This document shows, piece after piece, positions 47,565 through 57,990 of a stretch of DNA of 64,000 nt. The stretch's first letter is position 1; each line of letters opens with the position of its first letter. This DNA is from Jacaranda mimosifolia. Its lineage: Eukaryota > Streptophyta > Magnoliopsida > Lamiales > Bignoniaceae. The notes under the pieces are model-generated. The model saw nothing but the letters and a program-made list of their open reading frames with translations. It was not told where the DNA came from and ran no database searches. The translations under genes were made by a program, and so were the position numbers. The stretch lies in assembly GCA_018894105.1 (NCBI GenBank), contig CM032123.1, positions 6,263,001-6,327,000 of the forward strand, read 5' to 3'.

Positions 47565-48365
47565 TTTTGTGTATAGAAGGGGTTATCCGGTCAAGGGGTG
47601 GCTCGGATACCAAAAATATGTTGGGTGTAAATATATGATTTGAGAGAGATTGATAAATTAGAGGAAATAATTTGATATAACAATGCAATATTACAATATT
47701 TCTCCAAAGTTCATGCAATAAAACTTTGGAACTATATTTTTGCACTAGCTTTCTCTATCAATATTTTCCTCTCAATACTAATACATACATCTCTTTCTTC
47801 AATTGTTGATACAAGTACATACTACACACATATATATAGATAACATACTTTTCTACACAATTCTATATGTTTCTCCTGGTAGAAGAAGCAAAGTTGGACT
47901 TTGCTACTTGAATCTTATCTCTTAGAGGCAAAAACAAACTTGGCCACTTCATCCTTAACCTCCTTTGAATTTTCTTGAAGCTTCTTGAATCTTCATTTCC
48001 CTTTTTTTTTTTTTTTTTTGGTTTTTGAATTACAAATTACATTTTTAACAGTAATGAGAAATTATTAACTTTCAACGCTATTTTTAAGAGTAAAAAAATT
48101 TATTCTTCAAGTGTCATCTAAAATCCCGTGTCCTTAAAAATGAGTCATTTAAATTGGACGTGACCAAGTTCATTTTACTTAAATTGTTAATATGGGTTTG
48201 AACGGCTTAAGCAAATAGACCTTATATGGGAGTTTTTTATGAACCTTGATATCTATTCTGACAATATCCTTTTCTTGACAGTTGGGCAAAAAAGATGATC
48301 TTTTGTCAAAAAGATTGGTACCAAAAGAATTACAACCAAAAAACCTGCTTTGAAAAAAGACATTC

Positions 48366-48632
48366 TGTACAAGTATCATTCCAGAATATACCTCTATTTA
48401 TAAAAGTTGTATTTTCTATATCACATTTTTAGTTTGTTAGCTTTTCCTCCAGCTGTATTAGTTTGTCAGGTTTTAGTTAGTTAGATTAGTTTTCTTTTAT
48501 CAAAGCTTTTTTTTTCCGCCTTCCACTGTGTATATATTTGGTTGCACCATCATTGGAAAACACACTTTTTCTTCTCCCAAAATATCTCTATCCCACAGCT
48601 AGTTCATTCATGGCGATCTATAAAACTTTACA
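48366..48632 (+). mobile_element. 5' LTR of the copia element (267 bp)
   Basis: From TGTACAAGTATC to AAAACTTTACA; matched by 53142-53392. A TATATATTT segment near 48531-48539 is a possible TATA region. Confidence 0.92.
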
Positions 48633-48740
48633 TGGTATCGAAGCCACGATCTCGTGGCTTTAAGCTTCTTTTTGCCTTGTGTTTCTACTCCGATTGGTGG
48701 TCATATTTGAAGTCTTTATATCTCATTTTCTTCTACATCC

Positions 48741-51700
48741 ATGGAAGAAATGACTGAAAATTCTATAACAAATGTTCGCCAATTTGGAACGGCAGGAACT
48801 GGAGGAATTAATCATGGAGATCCTCTATTCCTTCAGTCATCCAATCATCTTGGAATGGTGCTGGTTACTACACCATTGAATGGCAACAACTTCTTATCCT
48901 GGAGCAGATCCATGAAGATAGCCTTAGATGCAAAGGTGAAACTGGGGTTTATCAATGGGAAATGTCCTATGCGAGAAGAAACTTCAAAAGAATATGAATT
49001 GTGGGTGCGTGTGGATTGTATGGTAACATCATGGATCCTTAACTCCATATCGAAGGATATCGTCGAAGCCTTTTTATACACTACATCGTCCAAATAGCTG
49101 TAGGATGAAATTGCAGAGAGATTCGGTGAATACAGCCCCCTTGATGTATCAAATCCAATATGAAATCAGTTCCATGAGTCAAGGTGACACGCCTGTTGTT
49201 TAGTACTACACTAAACTAAAGAGACTTCGGGATGTATTGGTTGTATTGATGTAGTTGCTGAGTGTACTTGTGGTTCTGGAAAAATTATGGCTAATCTTAA
49301 CTCTTTTAATCGATTGATGCAATTCCTGATGGTGTTAGAAATCAGATCTTGGTAATGGAACCATTACTGAGTGTGAATAAAGCATATTCTATGGTATTAA
49401 AAGTGGAGAAATAAAGAGAAGTTAATATCTCTTTTACTAATTTTGCTGAAAGTCCTGCGATGTTGGTGAAAGGAAACTTATTACAGAAGAAAGAAACCAT
49501 GAACAAGCCATATAATAGGAAAGAGTCTGGCAAGAGATCAGACAGGCATTACACTCACCGTGGGAGAGATGGCCATACTAGCGATACATGCTTCAAGCTG
49601 ATTGGATATCCGAAGTGGTACAAAGAGCTTAAGGACAAGAGAGCTCATTCTGGTGGAAAACTGATGGCCAACTATGTTGATACACCTTTAGAGATACAAA
49701 CTGAAAGAGCTAGACATAGGAACAATGACTAGATAATAGCTTTAACATAGTTAGTTCAACAGGAAGTCAGTAAGATGATGAAAGGAAAGTCACATGTGGA
49801 AGAGAACGAAGTGAACTTTGCTCAATTGCATTAGTTTGCAAGTTTGAATATCTATGAAGCTTTTAGTATACAAAGTTTGTTGGGTTAAGATTCTTGGATA
49901 GTGGATACAGGCGCCTCAAGCTACATGTGTTCAAATCTAAACTTGCTATCTAAACTTGCTCCCCTTAATACCCCAACACATGTGTATCTTCTTGATGGAA
50001 CCTCTAAGAAGGTTCAATATACTAGAACAACCCAAATATCAGCCAGAATAAAGCTCCAGAACACAGTTTACATTCCAGATTTTAAGTTCAACCTCCTATC
50101 TATTAGTAGACTTGCTAGTGATTCTAAACTGAAACTTACTTTCTACCTAAATCATTTTGTAGTGACCTACAGAGTGAAGAGACATTGGCTGCTGGAAGAG
50201 TCACTGGAGACTTTACATACTTGACAAGTTCCACCATTCTAATAATCAAGCCACAACCTACTGTAAACCCTTATTCTCTAGCACATCTGATGTTAAGAAA
50301 TCTGATTGTTGTCTTGTTAATAATGCTTGTGATCCTAGCCTTATTCTATAGCATAATAGGTTGGGTCATGCTTCTGTCAGCGTTCTGAAACATATTCATG
50401 AAATAGCATATAAAGATGTTGATCATTGTACCCTTTGCAATGTTTGCCATTTATCTAAACAAACTAGAATTCCATTTCCTATGAGTTCCAATAACACTTC
50501 TAAACCTTTCAAGTTGCTTCATATGTATATATGGGGGCCATATAAAAGACCATCTCTTATTGGTGCTCATTACATTCTGACTATAGTGGATGATTTCACT
50601 AGAAGTCTGCGGACATTCCTTATACAAAATAAACATCTAACCCATTCTCATCTACCTCAATTCTTTCAAATGATCAAGACTCAATTTCAAGCTTATGTCA
50701 TGAAGGTCAGAACTGGTAATAACATTAAATTTCTCAACAAAGAAGTGTCTTAACTCTTTAAACAACTAGCATTCTACATCAAAGAACCTGCTATTATACA
50801 CCCCAACAGAACGGCCTAGTTAAAAGAAAACACAGACATCTTTTAGAAATTGCTAGAGTTCTCATGATTCAATTTGGTTTACCTTCAAAATTTTGGGGTG
50901 ATTCTATTCTCATGGCTACACACATCATAAATAAACTCCCTACTCCTGTTCTTGATTGGAAATCACCATTTGAAAAACTCCACAATAGACCTCCAAACTA
51001 TCAGTCTTTGAAAGTCTTTGGCTCCCTATGCTTTGCCACCAACACACTTCCTCATAAGGATAAATTTTCCCCAAGGGCCATCAAATATATTTTCCTAGGA
51101 TATAACATAGGTCAAAAGGCATATAAGGTTTGTGACCTAGATAGCCATTCAGTTCATATATCCAGAGATGTTATCTTCTATGAAACTCATTTTTCTTATC
51201 TCTAGAAAGAATCTGACAAAACATCCCAACCTTCTTTCTCTATTCAAATAACCTTTGAGGAAGAGGATCTTGACTCTAAGATCATCACTTGAAATCCTTC
51301 TATCTCTTAAAATCCTACTACAGATATATCATCTCCTCTTCTCTCATATAAATTCTCAGCCACCAAATGCTTTGAGAATCAGTTCCAGAATTAAAAAAGA
51401 GCTAACTTGGCTTGATGACTATGTTACCAATGCTTCCCAATATAGTCTAAATAAGTCTAACTCAATGACTACTTTTGGTACAGGTGTGAATCTTAACTTT
51501 GCAACGTCCCATTTTCACCTACTTATCCTTATTACTATAATAACAAATTATCTCCTATGTATTTAAGTTTTTTGGCTAAGGTATCCATTGTCAAAGAGCC
51601 TGCATCCTACAAACAAGTGTGCACCGAGGCTAAATGGATAAAGGCCATGCAAGAAGAGATAACAGCTCCTGAGTCAAACAAGATATAGGAGATAGTTGAT

Positions 51701-53090
51701 CTTCTTGAAGGCAAAAGGGCTATAGGGTCTAGATGGGTGTATAAGGTTAAATATAAGCCTAATGGAGCCGTTGAAAGATATAAGGCAAGATTGGTGGCGA
51801 TGGGGTACAACCAAGTTGCTGGAATTGACTATGTTGATAGTTTCTCACTAATTGCAAAGTTGGTGACAATTAGACTGTTCTTGGCGCTAGCTACTGCAAA
51901 TTCATGAAATATCCACCAGCTCGATATAAACAACGCTTTCCTTCATGGTTTTATCCAAGAGGAAGTTTACATAGCTCCACCTGATGGATATAGCAAAGCT
52001 AAACGTGGCCAAATCTGCAAATTAATGAGGTCTATCTATGGTTTGAAACAGGCATCGAGACAATGGAATATTCAACTCACTACTTAGTTGCAAAGGTATG
52101 GATTTCGGCAATTTTCTCATGATCACTGCCTCTTCATAAAGAAATCTGACAGTTCATTCGTAGCCCTCTTAGTCTATGTGGATGATGTTTTCATTACTAG
52201 AAATAATGAAGTTGATATTATAGCCACTAAACAGTTTTTACACTCCAAGTTTACTATCAAAGACATAGGCCATGCAAAATATTTCCTTGGGATTAAGATT
52301 GCTAGAACAGTGGATGGAACTTATATCGATCAAAGAAAATACATTCTTGATATATTGGAAAACATTGGCTTGTTGGGAGCTAAATCTGTTGCTATTCCCT
52401 TTCCTAAGAACCTCAAGTTGACGAACACAGAAACACCTTATGCTAATCCAGCTCAATGAGATTGGTTGGCAGACTATTGTATTTTAACTTCACTAGACCT
52501 GACATCACCTACAATGTTCAACAACTAAGCCAATTTTTAAATGCTCCCATTGAAGCTCACTAGAACGATGCCCTACATGTACTAAGATACCTCAAAGGGT
52601 GTCCATCAAAAGGTTTATTCTTTATAGCTAACAATGTTACTCAATTAACAGCCTATTGTGATGCTGATTGGGCTATTTGCACAGCTACCCGAAGATCCAT
52701 TACTGGATATTGTATCTTCATATGGGACTCTTTAATATCCTGGAAAACAAAGAAGCAAACAATGGTGTCCTGTTCTTCCGCATAAGTTGAATATATAAGC
52801 ATGGGTTCTACTGTTTGCGAACTTCGATGGATTTCCTACCTTCTCAAGGACTTTCATACCCGTATCTTCCTCCTTATTCCATTACTCTGTGACAACAAAG
52901 TGGCTATCCACATAGCTGAGAATCCAGTTTTCCACTAGAGGACTAAACATCTTGATATAGACTGCCACCTCATCCGAGATCAGTTCAAGAATGGTTTCAT
53001 CTTACCTCAACATGTATCTTCCACCTTTCAGCTTGCTGACATCTTTACAATGGCTCTATCCGCTACATCCTTTCAAAAGTTTTGTCCAAG
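48741..53090 (+). pseudogene. gag-pol: Copia gag-pol, multiple stops and frameshifts
   Basis: ATG 48741 opens gag: TPLNGNNFLSWSRSMKIALD (Retrotran_gag_3 type), a stop after TSSK (about 49095), and a damaged zinc knuckle near 49550-49595 (HRGRDGHTSDTCFKLIGYP, first two Cys lost). Protease DTGA is at 49904-49915, a pre-integrase HASV...CNVCH block at 50350-50460, the integrase start (WGPYKRPS, TIVDDFTRS) near 50530-50605, and later integrase (FWGDSILMATHIINKLPTP) near 50890. RT spans about 51610-52460 with [24 protein letters not shown] and YVDD (52175-52186). RNase H is at about 52480-53060 with CDADWA. At least ten stops or frame changes interrupt it, so it is inactive. Confidence 0.9.
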
Positions 53091-53141
53091 TTGGCCCTGT
53101 GCAACATCCAACAAGATCCAACTTGATGGGGGGGGGGAGGG

Positions 53142-53392
53142 CTGTACAAGTATCATTCCAGAATATACCTCTATTTATAAAAGTTGTATTTTCTATATCA
53201 TGTTTTTAGTTTGTTAGCTTTTAGTTAGTTAGATTTGTTTTCTTTTATCATAGCTTGTTTTCCCGCCTTCCACTATGTGTGTGTATATATATATATATTT
53301 AGCGGAAACATCAATGGAGAACATACTTTTCTTCTCCAAAAAAATCTCTATCCCACAACTAGTTCGTTCATGGCGATCTCTAAAACTTTACA
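53142..53392 (+). mobile_element. 3' LTR of the copia element (251 bp)
   Basis: Matches 48366-48632 from TGTACAAGTATC to AAAACTTTACA with indels, and carries an expanded GTGTGTATATATATATAT run near 53277-53297. Confidence 0.92.
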
Positions 53393-53397
53393 CATTC

Positions 53398-54183
53398 TCC
53401 AATGGGACCGACATTTTTCATGATCTGTAGAATGTGAAAAGTTAGATAGCAACATCAAAAGTTTGAACAAAATTGGTTGTTTCTTTGATTTAAACTTCTT
53501 CTTGTTTGCTTCTTATTGGAAGTTCTTGTTGTTTGGCTCTTATTGGTATTAATTTTAATTTTTAGTGCACTCTATTTTTAATTAATAGAAATGTTTAATT
53601 AAATTATTTTACTTGTCATTATTATTTTTTAATTTTAAAAATTATTAAAAATATATTATCATGATATATTTAATTTATTTTTATTTTTTACTTATTTTAC
53701 TTTTAGTTAAATTGAATTGAATTTAATTAAAATATTATATATATATATTACTATTTTAATATTAATAGATTATTTTAATAATATAAATTTATATTTAACA
53801 TAAGTTTATATTTTATATTTTAACGATATAAATTTAATCAACTTATTTTAGATATGCTTATTATTTTTAATATTATTGAATATATCATTTCAATTATTTA
53901 AATTATATATTCCAAGATGATAGATTTGATTTATATTTTTAATTTTTCTTCTTGCTTATTAAATTTAATTGAATATAATTAAATTATCTTAAATACATTT
54001 ACTATTTTAAATTCACCCTGGATTCTTCTTTGTTTGTATTACAATTAGGTCCCCAAACAAAACAATAATAACAAATGAACCCTTACGAAATTCAAAAATA
54101 TTACAATACCATCTCTGAGGGTATTTTTGTCCACTAAAAAAAGTCAAACCAGGTCAAAAATGCCATCAGATAGTCTAAGGCCA
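53398..54183. other. AT-rich flank with no recognised gene
   Basis: Very AT-rich. From about 54010 it becomes a repeat-like sequence (TACAATTAGGTCCCCAAAC, GGGTATTTTTGTCCACTAAA) of the type found at ends of old DNA transposons. No terminal repeat could be paired. Confidence 0.5.
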
Positions 54184-54830
54184 TTTTCGAAATTTCACCC
54201 AAAAATTTTAATGGCTGTTTGATAAAACCCTAACGGCAACTAACGATTGGGCTAAAATGTTAGACGGCGATTAAGTTCAAGGGGCGTATTTGTAATTTTC
54301 AAAACAGCAGGGATTTTTTGTAATTAAGCCAAATCTCAGGGGAGGTAAATGTAATTGACCCTATTTCATATATTTCTCATTTTATGCATATATATATATA
54401 TAAATTTATCTATAAAATTTTAAAATAATTTCTATTTTTATCTTTTTTCTTTCTAATTATTCATACATGTATACTTATTTTTTCTATTTATACTTATTCA
54501 CATATATATAATATACATATATATATAATTTATCATTATTACATATGTTCTCATTTTATACATATATATATATATATAAATTTATCTATAAAATTTTAAA
54601 AAAAATTTATTTTTATATTTTTTCTTTCTAATTATTCATACATGTATACTTATTTTTTCTATTTATACTTATTCACATATATATAAATTTATCAATAAAA
54701 TTTAAATTACTTTTATTTTATTTATTTTTTTGTATTAATTCATTCCAAATTAAATAATATTTAATATTTATAAATATATATATAATATAATTTTTCATTC
54801 ATACTTATACACATATATATAAATATATAA

Positions 54831-55075
54831 ACTACAAGAAAATAGGTTAATCGTAGCATATATTTTGCGATGGTTTGTCTCAACTGCCGCAAAATATTAA
54901 TTTGACGGTGGTTAAGCAACAATTTATCCAAACCGCTGCTGAATTAGCCATTTAGCAGCGATTTTGAAAAACTACAGTGGAATTCATAATAAATGGAAGT
55001 GGTTAGTGTAACTGCCACTGAATGAATAGCTTTGTGGCAGTTTTTCTAAACAGCTGCAATTAATAATATTGTTTC
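54831..55075 (+). mobile_element. CACTA (En/Spm)-like terminus, copy 1
   Basis: ACTACAAGAAAATAGGTTAA resembles the CACTACAAGAAAA end of plant CACTA elements. Inward are inverted subterminal motifs of GCCGCTGAA / GGCGGTTTT type, here decayed (GCAGCGATTTT, GGCAGTTTTTC). No matching opposite terminus was found, so this is an end fragment. Confidence 0.55.
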
Positions 55076-55841
55076 TTTTGTTTATTAGATTGCCTTTTGT
55101 TTTTACTTTAAAGGGTTTTGTCCATAATTTTTTAATATATATATATATACATATATATATGTGATGCCAAATATTTTTGATAAATATTTTTTTTTATAAA
55201 TTTCTAAAATAAATTGTTTTATATTATAAGCTCTTCTACAAAATGTATAGAGGTATTCACTTATTTTCAAAATTTGAACACACTCCTATAATAATTTAGA
55301 CCACATTTTGGGAATTTCACCGAAAAATTTTAACAGCCATTTGATAAAACCCTAACGACAACTAACAGCTGGGCTAAAATGTTGGACAACGATTAAGTTT
55401 AGGGGGTATTTGTAATTTTTGAAACAACTGGATTTTTTTTGTAATTAAGCCAAACCTCAGGGGAGGTAGATGTAATTGACCCTATTTCATATATTTCTCA
55501 TTTTATACATATATATAAATTTATCTTTATTTCATATATTCTCATTTTATACATATATATATAAATTTATCTTTAAAATTTTAAATAATTTTTATTTTTA
55601 TCTTTTTTCTTTATAATTATTCATACATGTATACTTATTTTTTCTATTTATGCTTATTCACACATATAATATACATATATATAAATTTATCAATAAAATT
55701 TAAATTACTTTTATTTTTATCTATTTTTTTTCTATTTATTCATTCCAAATTAAATAATATTTAATATTTATAAAAATATATATAATATAATTTTTTATTC
55801 ATACATATATACATATATAGCAGATATATATACATATATAA

Positions 55842-56085
55842 ACTACAAGAGAATAGGTTAATCGCGGTATATATTTTGAGACGATTTGTCTCAACTGCCC
55901 CAAAATATTAATTCGACGGTTGTTAAGCGGCTATTTATCCAAACCGCCGTTGAATTAGCCATTCAGCGGCGGTTTCAAAAAATCGCCGTGGAATTCATAA
56001 TAAATGGCGGCGGTTAGTGTAACCACCACTGAATGAATAGCTTGGTGGCGGTTTTTCTAAACCGCTGCAATTAATAATATTGTTT
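55842..56085 (+). mobile_element. CACTA (En/Spm)-like terminus, copy 2
   Basis: Homologous to 54831-55075 but with the subterminal motifs far better kept: CCGCCGTTGAATTAGCC, AGCGGCGGTTTC, TGGCGGCGGTTAG, GGTGGCGGTTTTT. The first base of the canonical CACTA terminus is A instead of C. No opposite terminus was found. Confidence 0.55.
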
Positions 56086-56305
56086 CTTTTGCTTATTAGA
56101 TTGCCCTTTGTTTTTTACTTTAAAGGGTTTTGTCCACAATTTTTTAATATATATATATATATGTAATGCCAATTATTTCTGATAAATATTTTGTTTTTTA
56201 TAAGTTTCTAAAATAAAGTGTTTTACATTATAAGCTCTTTTACAAAATGTAAAGAGGTATTCACTTATTTTTAAAATTTGAACATACTCTTGTAATAATT
56301 TAGAC

Positions 56306-56960
56306 CGTATGAATTTTAAGTTTTTAATTTATTCATACATTGCAAGGCTTATTTTAAAAGATAAAATCTATTATTTTTATGAGCTTAAAAAATTCTTATA
56401 ATATCTTTCTATTTAAAACTTAGCCAAACATCAACTTAGTCTAGATTTCTACTTGTTTGTTAATATTATATATTTTGATTAATGAAATGAATTATTATAC
56501 TATTTTCTTTACCCAAAACTCACAATGCAAAAATATTACTCCTTTACCTAACAATTATATATACATATATGTAATAAAATTTCTTTGCTTCATGCAGCTA
56601 TGTTAATTATCCCACACTTTCTGTTTATTTCTTTTAGTTCACGATTTGATACTCTTATTTTATTTATTCAAATGACAATTACTATTTTATTTTTAAAAAT
56701 AATAATATTATTCCAAAATATTCTAATAAACTAATTATGTCATATCATTGATTGTCAAAACTTATTTTTAATAGTGTAAACAAATTCACACCTTTTACTT
56801 TTCTAACTAATATTTTTTATAATTTTATTTTATTTACATTAAGAACTAGGGGTGTAAATGAGACGAGATGATTCGCGAATAGATCGAACTCGTCAGTTAA
56901 ACAAGCCAAGTCAAGCTTAATAAGTATAAGTATCTATGCACATATCTATATTAAATAATA
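56306..56960. other. AT-rich sequence, nothing firmly recognised
   Basis: No frame was found. Near 56846 the sequence AGGGGTGTAAATGAG followed by GATCGAACTCG resembles an end of a plant hAT-type or SINE-type repeat, but no partner end was located. Confidence 0.4.
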
Positions 56961-57040
56961 TCAGTTGTAGCCAAGTTGTTAAGTGCCTTGTTGCAGGTAT
57001 TTGCAGGCGCAGGTTCGAGTCCTTCTAGCGGAAGTTTTGA
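56961..57040 (+). mobile_element. tRNA-derived SINE-like head
   Basis: A box-A-like TAGCCAAGTTGTTAAG (56968-56983) and box-B-like GGTTCGAGTCC (57012-57022) are 44 nt apart, the spacing of an internal RNA polymerase III promoter in tRNA genes. The flanking acceptor halves (TCAGTTG and CTAGCGG) cannot pair, so it is not a functional tRNA. A SINE head or decayed tRNA pseudogene is most likely; no poly(A) tail was located. Confidence 0.5.
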
Positions 57041-57420
57041 GTTTCCAGTTCCAATAGCTTAACGCGCCAATGTCCAATGTGCATTGGTCCTTCCAGCCCA
57101 ACAATCATTGGGCCAGTGTTCTCTAGCCCATCTACGGCAGCCCATTATGCCATTGCCCAGCACGTCTAGGCCCACCGTGCCTTAGCCTATTTAGGCAGCC
57201 CCAGCTGCGAAGCCTAGCCTTCAATCTAGTGCGAAGTCCATCAATCAAGCCCCAAGATTGGGCTTCGGCCAGTTGAAGTGGTCCATGGAGAAGCCGACTT
57301 AGTTAATGTTGGGCCCACCCGCTAACAGCCCAACGCCAGAGACATTGCTATCCTGAAGCCCAGTCCATGGGGATGTCTCCAGCCCATGTCCTAGGTCTAG
57401 CTACCAAACCCTGAAAAGAA
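57041..57420. other. GC-rich island with recurrent GCCCA motifs
   Basis: About 380 bp of much higher GC than its surroundings. GCCCA or its complement recurs roughly every 20-40 bp (for example CAGCCCAACA, GGGCCAGTGT, TAGCCCATC, AGGCCCACCG, GGGCCCACCC). No frame or known domain was found. It may be the body of the SINE-like element or a fragment of an unrelated LTR. It resembles in style, but does not match, the GGGCCC-rich units of the Tat LTR. Confidence 0.45.
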
Positions 57421-57490
57421 AGAAATACTAAGTGAGCCAAGTATGGTTAATTGAGACAGCTTAAGGCCCGAAAAATTAATGTATTACATG

Positions 57491-57986
57491 TACTAAATAT
57501 AACAAAACTTTTAATCTCTCTCATAACGAAACTCTTAGTTATCTATTCCATTAGTAACGAAATGCTTATTTTTGAATTAAAATATTATTCAACTATTTGT
57601 AACCAAATATTATGTTACATAAACAATTAGTAACTATACTTAATTAAATAAATAATATTAATATATTATGCATTGGTAACGAAGAAATAAAATGCAACAA
57701 AATTGCCAATGTTTGAGAAACTAAATATTTCGTTAAGCTATAAAAATCTATTGTAACTAACACACTTTTTTGTTACTAATATCATATTTTTGGTAACGAC
57801 ATGTTTTGTCGCCATAAGGTAATCATTTGCAACGAACCAAAATGTTTGTTACAAATACTTTTAGCGATGGGCTTTAACATGCGAAACTTTGGTAACCAAA
57901 ATTTCGTTACCAATTACCTAAGGTAACGAATTTAAGCATTAACGTAACGAAATTTTTTGTTACTAAAAGTGTAATTTGTTATAGTA
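57491..57986. mobile_element. Small terminal-inverted-repeat element (MITE-like)
   Basis: The left end TACTAAATATAACAAAAC pairs imperfectly with the right end (complement of TTTGTTATAGTA). The interior repeats GTAACGAAA and its complement many times, as subterminal repeats of non-autonomous DNA transposons do. No clear target duplication was found. It directly abuts the truncated LTR that follows. Confidence 0.45.
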
Positions 57987-57990
57987 TAGT

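Larger units (their letters stand above)
46113..48050 (-). mobile_element. Ty1/copia deletion derivative (1.94 kb, minus strand)
   Basis: LTRs at 46113-46538 and 47619-48050 (about 430 bp, TGTT...AACA; the left copy has TTTT for TGTT) are flanked by the target duplication GTAAT (46108-46112 and 48051-48055). On the minus strand a primer-binding site TTGGTATCCGAGCC (tRNA-Met type) follows the 5' LTR, and a purine tract AAGCGGGGG precedes the 3' LTR. The 1.08-kb interior keeps gag and the linker just before RT, but protease, integrase and RT are missing, so it is a non-autonomous deletion product. Confidence 0.92.
48366..53392 (+). mobile_element. Complete but degenerate Ty1/copia retrotransposon (5.03 kb)
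   Basis: 5' LTR 48366-48632 and 3' LTR 53142-53392 (TGTACAAG...CTTTACA) are flanked by target duplication CATTC (48361-48365 and 53393-53397). The primer-binding site TGGTATCGAAGCC follows directly (48633, tRNA-Met type), and the polypurine tract GGGGGGGGGAGGGC precedes the 3' LTR. The LTRs differ by several indels and substitutions, including a segment near 48451-48478 missing from the 3' copy. Gag-pol order (protease, integrase, RT, RNase H) is that of copia. Confidence 0.94.
54184..56305. repeat. ~1.1-kb direct tandem duplication carrying CACTA-like ends
   Basis: Copy 1 (about 54184-55305) and copy 2 (about 55306-56305) share GATAAAACCCTAACG (54221 and 55343), GTAATTAAGCCAAA followed by CTCAGGGGAGGTA, TTCATACATGTATACTTATT, and the CACTA-like segment. 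Copy 1 has an additional internal duplication of a ~170-bp AT-rich block (CTCATTTTATGCATATATAT near 54375, again near 54552). No protein reading is present. Confidence 0.88.

Noticed and set aside
56961..57032. Functional tRNA gene
   Set aside because: Box A and box B spacing is right, but the acceptor halves do not pair and no proper anticodon arm could be folded.
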